Shown: positions 9,230 to 18,017 of the stretch, in pieces
How the letters are laid out: every line of letters starts with the position of its first letter
Numbering within the stretch: the first letter of the stretch is position 1
Assembly (NCBI GenBank): GCA_016711225.1
Contig: JADJTK010000026.1
Location: 1-64,000 of the forward strand
DNA: 64,000 bases
From: Opitutaceae bacterium
Lineage (GTDB): Bacteria; Verrucomicrobiota; Verrucomicrobiia; Opitutales; Opitutaceae
Direction: 5' to 3'
Notes under the pieces: model-generated
Told to the model about the DNA's origin: nothing
Database searches by the model: none
Seen by the model: only the letters and a program-made list of their open reading frames with translations
Position numbers and translations under genes: made by a program

Positions 9230-9841
9230 ATGAGCGAGAACCCCCTGGCAGTAGCGGCGATGATCGCGGTAGCCGCGGTGATCCTCCATATCTGGTGGGG
9301 GGACCTGCGCGCCCACTACTCCGGCAAACCGAACGCCCGCGCCTTCCCCGGGGCCGTACCCTGCAGCCGGCAGTCCGTGCTTCTCGCGGTGGCCGGCGCG
9401 CTCTTTCTGCTCGCCTTGGAGACCGGCGGCGAAGTGGTGCTGGGCTTGGACGGCCAGCAGGGTACCGTCACCATTCTCTGGAGCGGCTACACACTGATGG
9501 CGGCCTTCGTCGAGGAACTCACCTTTCGCGGCTACCTCGTTGTGGCCGGACGCGGCCGCACCTGGCTTTGGGCCAGCATCGTGGCCTTCTCGCTGCTCTT
9601 CGCCCTCTGCCATCCCTTCCTCTGGTCGTGGGAGGAGGGCCGCCTGCTGACGCACTTCACCACCAAGGGCTGGTTCAGCACGGCCACGGTCTTTCTCTGT
9701 TCGCTCTGGTTCTACACAGTGCGCTTCTTCCCGATGAATCCAGAACGATCGCTGATCCCCTGCATCGCGGCGCACCTCACGAAGAACCTCGGGGTCTTCG
9801 CCCTGAAGGCGTCCTTCGGCTTCGTGTCGGGTTGGTATTGA
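9230..9841 (+). CDS. CPBP-family intramembrane glutamic protease
   Basis: This 203-residue membrane protein belongs to the CPBP/Abi family, related to Rce1-type intramembrane proteases. Motif 1 is EELTFRG (Glu95, Glu96, Arg100). Motif 2 contains His128 in FALCHPF. Motif 3 is AAHLTKNLGVF with His182 and Asn186. Hydrophobic segments lie near residues 4-23, 48-66, 83-97, 112-132 and 150-168. It is divergent from the prenyl synthase, with starts 51 bases apart. Exosortase-type and prenyl-protease roles are known in the superfamily; the substrate here is unknown. Confidence 0.88.
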   Translation: MSENPLAVAAMIAVAAVILHIWWGDLRAHYSGKPNARAFPGAVPCSRQSVLLAVAGALFLLALETGGEVVLGLDGQQGTVTILWSGYTLMAAFVEELTFRGYLVVAGRGRTWLWASIVAFSLLFALCHPFLWSWEEGRLLTHFTTKGWFSTATVFLCSLWFYTVRFFPMNPERSLIPCIAAHLTKNLGVFALKASFGFVSGWY

Positions 9842-10192
9842 GGGCAGCGATTCGGAGCGGGGCCGGCGCACGCCCCGCCGTGCAGGAGGGCGAGGCTCCG
9901 CCCGAACCGAGACGACACCCGACGAGACTCCCAGCCCCAAGGCACGCAGTCCGGGCCCCGTTGTGCGCCGCATTGGCTGGGCGCAGCTTCGCCCGAGCCG
10001 GCTCAACACCGGACGCGGTCCTGCCTCGTGGGGCGCCGTACCAGCGTGCTTCGCTACGACGCACACGAAGCGACGCCTCCCGACGCGGCTCGGAGGCTCG
10101 CCACGACTGTTCGCCCGGCCGCAAGCCCGGTGCCAAAGCCATCTTGCGCAGCGCCAGCGGTGTTATTTGCGGCGCCAGCGCCCGCAGGCCGC
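9842..10192. repeat. Repeat-rich intergenic region
   Basis: No gene is supported in these 351 bases. The region carries short GC-rich motifs that recur at 23757-23968: CGAGGCTCCGCCCGA occurs at 9891-9905 and again at 23861-23875, and GGAGGCTCGCC occurs in both places. The translated forms have no conserved character. It is best read as a dispersed intergenic repeat family between convergent genes. Confidence 0.5.
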
Positions 10193-11134
10193 TCAGCCCA
10201 GCTTGGCCTCGCGTAGCTCGCACGCCGCCGTGTCCATGCTTCCGATGCCGTGGGCGGCGGCCGCCTTGATCACGCGAAGGTCGGCCGGCTTGCGCTTGTG
10301 CAGCTGCGCGCCGAAGGAATCCAGCAGCACCGGATCCGTGCCCGCGAAGACCTTGTCGGCCTTGCCGATCTCCCCCGGACCCGCCGGCCCGTTGTTGAGG
10401 AGGAACTCGGTGGCATCGACCACATACAGGTCAGCCTTGCGCACCAGGTTGGCGTCGGCGATCGACTGGGCCAGGAAATCGCGGTCCTCCTTGGCCTTGG
10501 CGTCCGTCGAGCCCGAGTGGAAGAACTTGTTCGTCTCCCGCGCACAGGTGCCCATCACATTCTTGAGGCAGCCGGAGAGGGTCGTGCCGCCATGGTGCTT
10601 GAAGATCGGCACGTTGATGACCACATCGCACTCGAAGAGCGCCTGGACCATGTCGGCCTTCTTGATCGCCACCCCCTTCGGAATCTCCTTCGTCACGAAC
10701 GGGCCATCGACGTCGGTGATTGAAGCCGTCAGGTCCTTGTGTTGCTCGCTGAGCGGGCTGCGTGTCCAGATGTCGGGTGCGATTTTGAGCAGGAAGAAGA
10801 TCTTCTTCGCCCCGGCGTCGGCCGCCATCTTGGCGACGGCGAGCACGATCTCCGTGCGGGCGTAGGTGCTTGGGCGCTTCAACCAACCCGGGGCGTTGAC
10901 CAGCAGGCCGACCGTGGCGCCGGGTTTCACAAACTTGCCCATGCCACCGAGCAGTTCGACAGCCTTCACCGCGCTGGCGTAGGCGTCCGGGCCCTCGACG
11001 CAGGCGACCACCGGTTTGGGCCCGGTGGCGGCGGGGGCGTCCGGAGCGGCGAACGCGCGGGAGACGATGGCTTGGGAAGCGAGAGCGGCGGCGCCGAGGG
11101 CCGCGGAGGTTTTAAGGAAAGAGCGACGTTGCAT
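10193..11134 (-). CDS. Tat-exported DUF362 protein
   Basis: This 313-residue protein begins MQRRSFLKTSAALGAAALAS, a twin-arginine signal (RRSFLK), so it is probably exported folded. The body matches the DUF362 type: ACVEGPDAYASAVKAVELLG, GLLVNAPG, a central INVPIFKHHGGTTLSGCLKNVMG block, and ADLYVVDATEFLLNNGP. DUF362 proteins are often found with or fused to iron-sulfur domains, but no cysteine cluster is seen here. The biochemical role is not known. ATG 11134 was chosen over upstream codons because the Tat motif begins there. Confidence 0.85.
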   Translation of the reverse strand: MQRRSFLKTSAALGAAALASQAIVSRAFAAPDAPAATGPKPVVACVEGPDAYASAVKAVELLGGMGKFVKPGATVGLLVNAPGWLKRPSTYARTEIVLAVAKMAADAGAKKIFFLLKIAPDIWTRSPLSEQHKDLTASITDVDGPFVTKEIPKGVAIKKADMVQALFECDVVINVPIFKHHGGTTLSGCLKNVMGTCARETNKFFHSGSTDAKAKEDRDFLAQSIADANLVRKADLYVVDATEFLLNNGPAGPGEIGKADKVFAGTDPVLLDSFGAQLHKRKPADLRVIKAAAAHGIGSMDTAACELREAKLG

Positions 11135-11230
11135 AGGGGTTGCCGCGACATTGGGCCGCCCTGCGCCACCACGCAAGCGCAGCGCAAGGACAAGTGGTCT
11201 GGCTTGCAGCCCGGCGCACCCGCCAGCCCT

Positions 11231-11305
11231 CCCTTTTCATTGACCCGCCCGCTGCGTCGCCGGTTTGATCGGGCGATGCCCGAAGCCGAAATCATCCACG
11301 TCGCC
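11231..11305 (+). repeat. Relic copy of the oleC 5' end (direct repeat, copy 1)
   Basis: This 75-base stretch aligns without gaps to 12259-12333, which spans the upstream region and first ten codons of oleC; 66 of 75 positions are identical by hand count. The copied ATG is at 11276 and would encode MPEAEIIHVA against MPEAEIVNVA in oleC. Similarity fades afterwards, so this copy is a dead fragment. The methyltransferase gene lies between the two copies. Confidence 0.85.
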
Positions 11306-11382
11306 GAGCCCGCGCTCCAGCCGCTCGCGGCCCCTTCGGCACGCCTTAGCGCCCGCACCACCCGCCCAGCCACGCCCGTGCC

Positions 11383-12195
11383 ATGCCTTTCCTGTCGCGC
11401 CACCTCCGTCTAGCGCTCCACCGTACCTGGTGGAACCGCTTGGCCCACGCCGACCCGTATTGGGCCGTGCTGACCGAGCCCGGCAAGGAAGGGCGGAATT
11501 GGGACCCTCAAGCCTTTTTCCTCACCGGGACCGAGACGGTGGCCGCGGAGATCCATCACCTGAAGACTCGCGGCATCGAGCTGCGTTTTGACCACGCGCT
11601 GGATTTCGGCTGCGGCCTTGGCCGCCTGACCAATGGGCTCGCCGGCCATTTCGCCCAGACCACCGGCGTCGACATCTCCTCGACGATGCTCAAGCAGGCC
11701 CGGCAACTGAGTCGCCACCCCGACCGCATCCGGTTTGTGAAAACCGCGGATCCGCGGCTGCGCAACCTGCCCGACAACGCCTTCGACTTCGTCTACAGCG
11801 AGATCACCCTGCAGCATATTCCTCCGGCCGAATCCGAGGTCTACATCGCCAGCCTAGTGCGCCTGGCCCGGCCCGGCGGCGCGATCTCCTTCCAGCTGCC
11901 GGCCTCCCTCCCGCCGCCGGACCCGGTCGAGCAATTCAGGTTTTCTTCCTGGCCCCCGACCCTGTGGCGGCGACTCCAACGCATGGGAGGCCGCCTCTGG
12001 AGGCAATCGCGCCATTACTGGCAACCGCACATGCCGATGTACGCCGTCCCTCGGTTGCGGGTGATTGCCCTAATCGAAGCAGCCGGAGCCCGGGTAGTTG
12101 AAGTTGCCCCAAGCCCCTCCGCAGGCCCCGCCATCGAGAGTTTTCACTACCGGGCGGTAAAGGTGGCGCCCTCGCAGTCCGCAGCCGGCAAATAA
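11383..12195 (+). CDS. Class I SAM-dependent methyltransferase
   Basis: This is a 270-residue S-adenosylmethionine-dependent methyltransferase. The SAM-binding motif I is LDFGCGLGRLT (residues 73-83), followed by GVDISSTMLKQAR, then DNAFDFVYSEITLQHIP and the post-motif LVRLARPGGAISFQLP. The N-terminal 45 residues are rich in Trp and His and may help choose the substrate, which is unknown. The gene is sandwiched between a relic of the oleC 5' end and oleC itself, so it may have arrived through the same duplication event. It ends 108 bases before oleC. Confidence 0.88.
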   Translation: MPFLSRHLRLALHRTWWNRLAHADPYWAVLTEPGKEGRNWDPQAFFLTGTETVAAEIHHLKTRGIELRFDHALDFGCGLGRLTNGLAGHFAQTTGVDISSTMLKQARQLSRHPDRIRFVKTADPRLRNLPDNAFDFVYSEITLQHIPPAESEVYIASLVRLARPGGAISFQLPASLPPPDPVEQFRFSSWPPTLWRRLQRMGGRLWRQSRHYWQPHMPMYAVPRLRVIALIEAAGARVVEVAPSPSAGPAIESFHYRAVKVAPSQSAAGK

Positions 12196-12258
12196 CTACC
12201 GCTTGCATGCTCCACCTCGGCCGCCGCCCGCCGGGCATGGACCGGGCAGCGCGCTTCG

Positions 12259-12333
12259 CCCTTTTCGTTGACCCGCCGGGCGCGGCGCCGGTTTGATCGC
12301 GCGATGCCCGAAGCCGAGATCGTCAACGTCGCC
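12259..12333 (+). repeat. oleC 5' end (direct repeat, copy 2)
   Basis: This is the functional copy of the 75-base repeat whose relic lies at 11231-11305. It contains the start codon of oleC at 12304, so both leader and first codons were duplicated. Confidence 0.85.
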
Positions 12334-14226
12334 CGCCACCTCTGGGCCCAGGCCGCCCAGCAGCCGACCGCCCCGGCGTTGCGCATCCCCACCGGCACCG
12401 CACGCGACGGCTCCATCCGCTACACCACGCTCTCCTTCGCCGAGCTTGCCGCCGAAGCTGACGCCTGGGCGTGGCGCCTCGCCCGGGCCGGCGTGCAACG
12501 CGGCGACCGTGTGCTTGTCCTGGTGCGCCCGGGACTGCCGCTCATCGCTGCCGTCTTCGCCCTCTTCAAACTCGGCGCCCCTCCCATCGTGATCGATCCC
12601 GGCATGGGCCGCAGAAATCTCCTCGAATGCGTGCTGCGCTCCCAGCCGCGCATCCTCTTGGGGATCACGCGGGCCCAAGTGGCATCGTTGCTCTTTCGAA
12701 CCTCCTTCCACTCCGTACGCCGCCGCCTCTGGGTGAGCGGCAACCCCACGCACCGACTGGCCCGCGGTCCGATACCGGTCTTCCCCTTCGCCCCCACCCA
12801 GGCCGACGACCTCGCCGCCATCCTCTTCACTTCCGGCTCCACCGGCGCCCCGAAAGGGGTGTGCTACGAACACGGGATGTTCGAGGCGCAGGTACGGCTG
12901 GTGCGGGCCACTTACGGCATCGCCCCCGGCGAAGTGGACCTTTCAATCCTGCCGGTCTTCGCCCTCTTCAATCCCGCGCTGGGGATGACCACGGTCGTGC
13001 CCCGACTCGATCCCACCCGCCCCGCCGCCGCCGATCCCGCCCATCTCGTGCAGGCGATCCGGCAGAACAAGATCAGCACCAGCTTCGGCTCGCCCATCAT
13101 CTGGTCGAAGATCGCCCGCCACTGCGCCGACCGCGGGCTGACGTTGCCCGGCATGCGGCGTATCCTACTGGCGGGCGCACCGGTGCCGCCCACGCTCTTC
13201 GCCCTCCTGCGCCGGGTGTGCCCCGGCGCAGCGTTGCACTCGCCTTACGGGGCCACGGAAGCGCTGCCGGTCACCAGCGTGAGCGCCGACGAGATCATTG
13301 GTCCGAGGGGAGCAGCCCAAACGCCTTCGACGGAACCCCAAATCCCAGAATCCAAAATTCAAAAAAAGCCGAACCGGGAGAACCCGATACCGGGCCAGAA
13401 ACCAGCGGCCTCCGCATTTGGTATTGGTGATTTGGAGCCCGGAATTTCCTGCGCCGCGCAGCTGACGTTGCGCGGTCGCGGCACTTGCGTGGGGCGCCCT
13501 GTCACCGAGATGCAGGTGCGCGTGATCGCCATCGTCGACGGCCCGATCGCCACCCTCGCCGAGGCGCGCGAACTCCCCCGCGGCGAGACCGGCGAGATCA
13601 TCGTGCGAGGCCCGGTAGTCACCACCGCCTACGACCTGCTGCCCGACGCTACGGCGAGGGCGAAAATCCAAACCCCAAACCCCAAACCCCAAATTGCTCA
13701 GGAATCGGGAAGAGCTCCCGAAACACAGCCGCCACCCGCCGCCGGCTTTGGTGTTTGGGATTTGGCCCTTGAGATTTCCGCGCCGTCCGGCGCGGCGATA
13801 TGGCACCGCATGGGCGACGCCGGTTACCTCGACGCCGACGGCCGCCTCTGGTTCTGCGGCCGCGTGGCCGAGCGTATCGAAACGCCCCACGGTACGCTCT
13901 TTGCCGACTGCGTGGAGCCCATCTTCAACCAACACGCGCGCGTCTTTCGCACCGCGCTGATCGGCTTTGGCCCGCGCGGCAAACAAGTCGCCGCGCTCGC
14001 GGTGGAATGCTGGCCCGACCAGCGGCCCCGCAGCACCGCCGCGAAACGGGCCCTCGGCCGGGAACTACGCGAGCTCGGCGCGGCGCATCCGCACACCAAC
14101 CTGGTCCGCCTCTTCTACTTCGTGGACCGTTTCCCCGTGGATGTGCGCCACAACGCCAAGATCCACCGGCACCAGCTCGCCCGCACCCTTGCCGGCCGCC
14201 CCGGCCTCGAGTTCGACAAGCGCTGA
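12304..14226 (+). CDS. oleC: OleC-type AMP-dependent ligase / beta-lactone synthetase with two in-frame insertions
   Basis: OleC enzymes adenylate long-chain beta-hydroxy acids and close them to beta-lactones in olefin synthesis. The protein has the AMP-binding loop FTSGSTGAPKG (residues 175-185), HSPYGATEALPV, and the late motif WHRMGDAGYLDADGRLWFCGR. At 640 residues it is about 85 longer than I expect for the family. The excess is two AT-richer, palindromic segments encoded at 13332-13449 and 13661-13779 (about residues 343-382 and 453-492), each in a region expected to be a surface loop. ATG 12304 is preferred over TTG 12268. oleD follows; oleA and oleB are not in this window. Whether the enzyme is active with these insertions is unknown. 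Confidence 0.9.
   Translation: MPEAEIVNVARHLWAQAAQQPTAPALRIPTGTARDGSIRYTTLSFAELAAEADAWAWRLARAGVQRGDRVLVLVRPGLPLIAAVFALFKLGAPPIVIDPGMGRRNLLECVLRSQPRILLGITRAQVASLLFRTSFHSVRRRLWVSGNPTHRLARGPIPVFPFAPTQADDLAAILFTSGSTGAPKGVCYEHGMFEAQVRLVRATYGIAPGEVDLSILPVFALFNPALGMTTVVPRLDPTRPAAADPAHLVQAIRQNKISTSFGSPIIWSKIARHCADRGLTLPGMRRILLAGAPVPPTLFALLRRVCPGAALHSPYGATEALPVTSVSADEIIGPRGAAQTPSTEPQIPESKIQKKPNRENPIPGQKPAASAFGIGDLEPGISCAAQLTLRGRGTCVGRPVTEMQVRVIAIVDGPIATLAEARELPRGETGEIIVRGPVVTTAYDLLPDATARAKIQTPNPKPQIAQESGRAPETQPPPAAGFGVWDLALEISAPSGAAIWHRMGDAGYLDADGRLWFCGRVAERIETPHGTLFADCVEPIFNQHARVFRTALIGFGPRGKQVAALAVECWPDQRPRSTAAKRALGRELRELGAAHPHTNLVRLFYFVDRFPVDVRHNAKIHRHQLARTLAGRPGLEFDKR
13332..13449 (+). repeat. Palindromic element 1 inserted in frame in oleC
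   Basis: This AT-richer element of about 118 bases lies inside the oleC frame. Its left arm is CCCCAAATCCCAGAATCC and continues to 13360; its right arm, GCATTTGGTATTGGTGATTT from 13415, is an imperfect reverse complement. It starts near GGAA and ends near TTTCC. The translated right part reads FGIGDLEPGIS, close to FGVWDLALEIS from element 2. Exact boundaries are uncertain by a few bases. Confidence 0.8.
13661..13779 (+). repeat. Palindromic element 2 inserted in frame in oleC
   Basis: This second element has a left arm of repeated CCAAACCCCAAA units (13668-13693) and a right arm GGCTTTGGTGTTTGGGATTT (13744-13763) ending GAGATTTCC, which is roughly the reverse complement of the left arm. It sits between the codons for DLLPDATARAK and IWHRMGD of OleC. 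Length and ends match element 1, so both are copies of one family. Confidence 0.8.
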
Positions 14227-14388
14227 GCGGGATGCCGCGCCGCCGTGAAGCGCGCAGCTCAGGGCCGGCCCCGACCACCCTCGCCCACCCCGAAAATTCG
14301 TACCCCCGTCGTCTCCGGGTTTGAATCCTGCGCCTAGCTACGCGAACCTCTCTCTTTGCGCCCGGTCCTGAGGCGCCTCCTCGCATCC

Positions 14389-15404
14389 ATGAACCACTCC
14401 TCCCTCGCGCTCCTCACCGGGGCCAGCGGCTTTGTCGGCGGCAAGATCGCCGAGCGGCTGCTGCGCGAGGGTCGCCGGGTACGCGCCTACGCCCGCCGCC
14501 CCCTCCCGGAGCTGGAAGCCCGTGGGATCGAGATCGTCGTCGGCGAGCTCACCGACCCCGCCGCTCTGCGCCGGGCCTGCACCGGCGTCGATACCGTCTT
14601 CCACGTCGCCGCCCGGGTAGGTGTGTGGGGCCCGGCCGAGGAGTTTCGGCGTGTGAACATCGAGGGTACTGCAGCGTTGCTGACGGCCGCCCGTACCACG
14701 GGGTGGCGCGTTTCATCTTCACCAGTTCACCCAGCGTGGTCTATTCCGGAGGCGACCTGCGCGGCGTGGATGAATCCGCCCCGCTTTGCACCGCGGCGCC
14801 GTGTGCGTATCCCACCTCCAAGGCGGCGGCCGAGCTCCTGGTGCGGGCGGCCAACTCGCCGCAATTGCGCACCGTGGCACTGCGCCCGCATCTGGTCTGG
14901 GGCCCGGGCGACCCCCACCTTGTGCCGCGCATCATCGCCCTCGCCCGCGCCGAGCGGTTGCGCATCGTGGGCACCGGGGCCAACCGCATGGACCTCACCC
15001 ACATCGACAACGTCGTCGCCGCCCACCTGCTGGCCGAGCGCGCCCTCGCCACCCCGGCGGCGCCGGCGGCGGGCCGCGCGTATTTTATCACCAACGGCGA
15101 GCCCGTCGCTCTCTGGCCCTGGACCAACGAGCTGCTCCGGCGCCTCGGCGCCATGCCCATCCAACAACACATTTCCCGCCGTCGGGCCACGGTGGTCGGC
15201 GCCGTCTACGAGGCGCTCTGGTCCCTGTTCCCGTTGGCCGGCGAACCGCCGATGACGCGCTTCGCCGCCAAGGAACTGGCCACCGACCACTGGTTCTCGA
15301 TCGAGGCCGCCCGGCGCGACCTCGGTTACTCGCCGCAGACCACGATGGTGGCGGGCCTCGAGTCGTATCTCGCCGGCCTGCACGCCGAAGCGGCCGGCGC
15401 CTGA
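14389..15404 (+). pseudogene. oleD: OleD-type NAD(P)-dependent reductase, frameshifted
   Basis: OleD reduces 2-alkyl-3-keto acids made by OleA to the beta-hydroxy acids used by OleC. The N-terminal half (ATG 14389) has the nucleotide-binding TGASGFVGGKIAERLL and VFHVAARVGVWGP in one frame. The remainder, from VARFIFTSSPSVVYSGGD through the catalytic YPTSK motif to the end, is in another frame. The break is at a run of four G at 14700-14703; one more G would restore a continuous protein of about 338 residues. This may be genuine loss or a homopolymer error. It follows oleC by 162 bases. Confidence 0.85.
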
Positions 15405-15587
15405 GAGGCGGCCGGCCCGGCGAGGGTTCTGGCGGCGGATTGCAGCTTGCCCCCAATGGCCGCCGTAAAGCCCGACCCACCACCGGAAAACGAACCCGAT
15501 CCTGTTCCGCGAACCCGTCCCCCGCCGCGCAAAGGCTCGCCCGCCACGGCACAACCTGCTCGGCTCGCGGTCTTCCCTCGCCTCGCG

Positions 15588-16442
15588 ATGAAACGTCTCC
15601 TCTCCCTCTGCCTCGCCCTTGCCACCTTGTGCGCCCCGTACGCCGCCCACGCCGCGGCCGAGTCCATGTCGGAGCGCGAGCTCAAGCGCATCCTCCAGCG
15701 CGAGCGCACGATCATTGCCGCCGCCCAATCCGCCGGCGAAGCCATGGACCGAGGCAACACCGAGATGCAGTTGCGCGAGGTGGTGCAGGAGTACGAGTCG
15801 CTCCTGCGTCGAGATCCGCAGTTCATCGCCGGCTTCATCGCCTACGGGCTCTTTCTCAACAACGCCGGCGAGGCCAAACGCGCCTACGCCATCTTCAAGA
15901 AGGCCGAGAAGATCGAACCCGAGCTCGCCGTCATCAAAAACCAACTAGGCAACCACCACGCCGAAGAAGGCGAATACGAGAAGGCGCTCACCTATTACCA
16001 GGGCTCCGTCGCCCTCGAGCCCAAGGAGGCGCTCTACCACTACCAACTCGGCACGCTCCTCTACGAGTTCCGGGAGTTTTTCATCGACGCCAAGCTCTTT
16101 ACCCGCGACGCGCTCCTCACCCGCTGCGGCGAGGCCTTCGCTCGGGCCGCCGAACTGGCGCCCGACAACATCGCCTACACCTACCGCCACGCCGAGAGCT
16201 TCTACGACCTGCCCACGCCCGACTGGCCCGGCGCCCTCGCCGCCTGGAAAGCCATCGAGCAGCGCACCAAGGCCGGGGTCGAACAGGAGACCATCCTCCT
16301 TCAGGAGGCCAACGTCCTCATCCAGCTCGGCCAGCCCGACACCGCCCGCGCCGTGCTCGAGCGCGTCACCGCCGAGCCGCTCCAAACAAACAAGAAGAAG
16401 CTGGTTGATCAGCTCGGCGTAACCCCCGACAAAGCGCCCTGA
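15588..16442 (+). CDS. Exported TPR-repeat protein
   Basis: This 284-residue protein has a signal peptide (MKRLLSLCLALATLCAPYAAHA) and then tetratricopeptide-like repeats, e.g. PQFIAGFIAYGLFLNNAGEA, PELAVIKNQLGNHHAEEGEY and EALYHYQLGTLLYEFREFFI. Such domains mediate protein contacts; here they would act in the periplasm. ATG 15588 was chosen because it starts the signal peptide; the frame extends upstream with proline-rich residues unlike a coding start. Its stop TGA overlaps the ATG of the M50 protease gene, so the two are translationally coupled. Confidence 0.85.
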   Translation: MKRLLSLCLALATLCAPYAAHAAAESMSERELKRILQRERTIIAAAQSAGEAMDRGNTEMQLREVVQEYESLLRRDPQFIAGFIAYGLFLNNAGEAKRAYAIFKKAEKIEPELAVIKNQLGNHHAEEGEYEKALTYYQGSVALEPKEALYHYQLGTLLYEFREFFIDAKLFTRDALLTRCGEAFARAAELAPDNIAYTYRHAESFYDLPTPDWPGALAAWKAIEQRTKAGVEQETILLQEANVLIQLGQPDTARAVLERVTAEPLQTNKKKLVDQLGVTPDKAP

Positions 16443-17098
16443 TGGAAAGCTTCGATCCGACCTTCCTCCGCAACGGGGTGCTCTTCTTCCTCATTCTCGT
16501 TAGCAGCCTGTGCGTGCATGAATGGGCCCACGCCTGGACGGCGTGGAAACTCGGCGACGACACCGCTCTGCGAGCCGGCCGGGTGACCCTGAATCCGATC
16601 AACCACATCGACCTGGTCGGCACGATCATCTTCCCGCTGGTCTGCATCTTCCTGCTCCAGGGAGTGTTTCTCTTCGGCTGGGCCAAGCCGGTCCCCGTCA
16701 ATGTCACACGGTTCAAGAACCTGCGCTTCGACGACTTCCTCACCACCTTTGCCGGCCCATTCTCCAATCTGCTCATCGCCGTCGGTGTGGCGATAGTCGG
16801 CGGTTTCGCCCAGCGCCTCGATCCGCTCTTTGCCGAGCTCACGATCAAGACCATCGCCGTCAATATCACGCTGTTCCTCTTCAACCTCCTGCCGATCCCG
16901 CCCCTCGACGGCGGCCGCATCCTGCGCGTGGTGATCGGGATGACGTGGGAGACTTTCGCGCGCATCTCCTCCTGGAGCATGATCGCCCTGATCGTCGCCT
17001 TGAACCTGATTCCCGGCCTCTCCAATGGACTGGGGATGCTCATGTCCCAGCTCGCCCACCCGCTCATCCTCATCTCACTGATGATCGGCCGCGCTTGA
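16442..17098 (+). CDS. M50-family (site-2 protease-like) membrane metallopeptidase
   Basis: This 218-residue integral membrane protein belongs to the compact M50B group. The zinc motif HEWAH (His26, Glu27, His30) lies in the first helix and the third ligand is in the LPIPPLDGGR motif near residue 155. FAGPFSNLLIAVG is the conserved loop before the third helix. There are no PDZ or CBS domains. It overlaps the TPR gene by one base, which suggests a shared function, perhaps handling of envelope proteins, though substrates are not known. Confidence 0.92.
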   Translation: MESFDPTFLRNGVLFFLILVSSLCVHEWAHAWTAWKLGDDTALRAGRVTLNPINHIDLVGTIIFPLVCIFLLQGVFLFGWAKPVPVNVTRFKNLRFDDFLTTFAGPFSNLLIAVGVAIVGGFAQRLDPLFAELTIKTIAVNITLFLFNLLPIPPLDGGRILRVVIGMTWETFARISSWSMIALIVALNLIPGLSNGLGMLMSQLAHPLILISLMIGRA

Positions 17099-17364
17099 GC
17101 GCGCCGTGATCCAACGGAGAGGGGGACCGCTCAGTCCGCCTCTGACGCAGTGCCGGCATGGAGGCGGATGCGCACTCGGCCCGGGCTCCGAGCCCGTGTG
17201 AACGCGCTCCTGCCTGCGAGTGGCCAGCACCGATGCCCGGCCCTGGCACGAGGCATCCGCTCGACCGATCCCGCCGGTTGGGCCGCCCCACGCTGCCCCC
17301 GACGCACAACCACCCTCCCCGCTTGCGCCCCCGGCGTTTGCCCGCACGTTGCCGCCCCTCCTCG

Positions 17365-18014
17365 ATGAATACCATCACCACTGATCAGCTACTCGACGTC
17401 CTCAACTGGCGCTACGCCACCAAGGCCTTCGACCCGGCGCGCAAAATCTCCGCCGCCACCTGGCCGCCCTTGAGGACACACTGGTCCTCGCTCCCTCCTC
17501 CTTCGGCCTCCAACCCTGGCGCTTCCTCGATGTGCGCGACGCCGCCGTCCGCGCCAAGCTCCGCCCCCACTCTTGGAACCAGTCCCAGGTGACCGACGCC
17601 GCCCACTACGTCGTCTTCACCGCGCGCACCGAGATCACCGCCGCCGACATCGCCCACCTCATCCAGCGCACCGCCGAGGTGCGCGGCCAACCCGCCTCCG
17701 CCCTGGCCAGCTACCAGCAGCTCATGGAGGGCAACCTGCTCAACGACGCCCGCAAGCCACACCTGCACGACTGGGCCGCCCGCCAGGCCTATATCGCCAT
17801 GGGCCAGCTCATGACCGGAGCCGCCGTGCTCGGCATCGACACCTGCCCGATGGAAGGTTTCGACCCGGCCAAATACGACGAGATCCTCGGCCCCCGCAAG
17901 GACGGCTACGCCTGCGTTGCCGCCGTCGCCCTCGGCTACCGGTCGGAGGGTGACAAGTACGCCGCCCTGCCCAAGGTCCGCTACCCAAAGGCCGAGGTGA
18001 TCAAGGTCGTCTGA
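17365..18014 (+). pseudogene. NAD(P)H-dependent nitroreductase, frameshifted
   Basis: This is an FMN-dependent oxidoreductase of the NfsB-like nitroreductase family. The first 32 residues (NTITTDQLLDVLNWRYATKA, then FDPARKIS) are in one frame. From LEDTLVLAPSSFGLQPWRFL onward the protein continues in another frame through GQLMTGAAVLGIDTCPMEGF to the end KAEVIKVV. The junction is at 17461-17463, where TGGCC replaces an expected TGGGCC, a one-base loss. Restoring it gives about 216 residues, a normal family length. It could be a sequencing error or a recent inactivation. Confidence 0.85.
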
Positions 18015-18017
18015 GCG

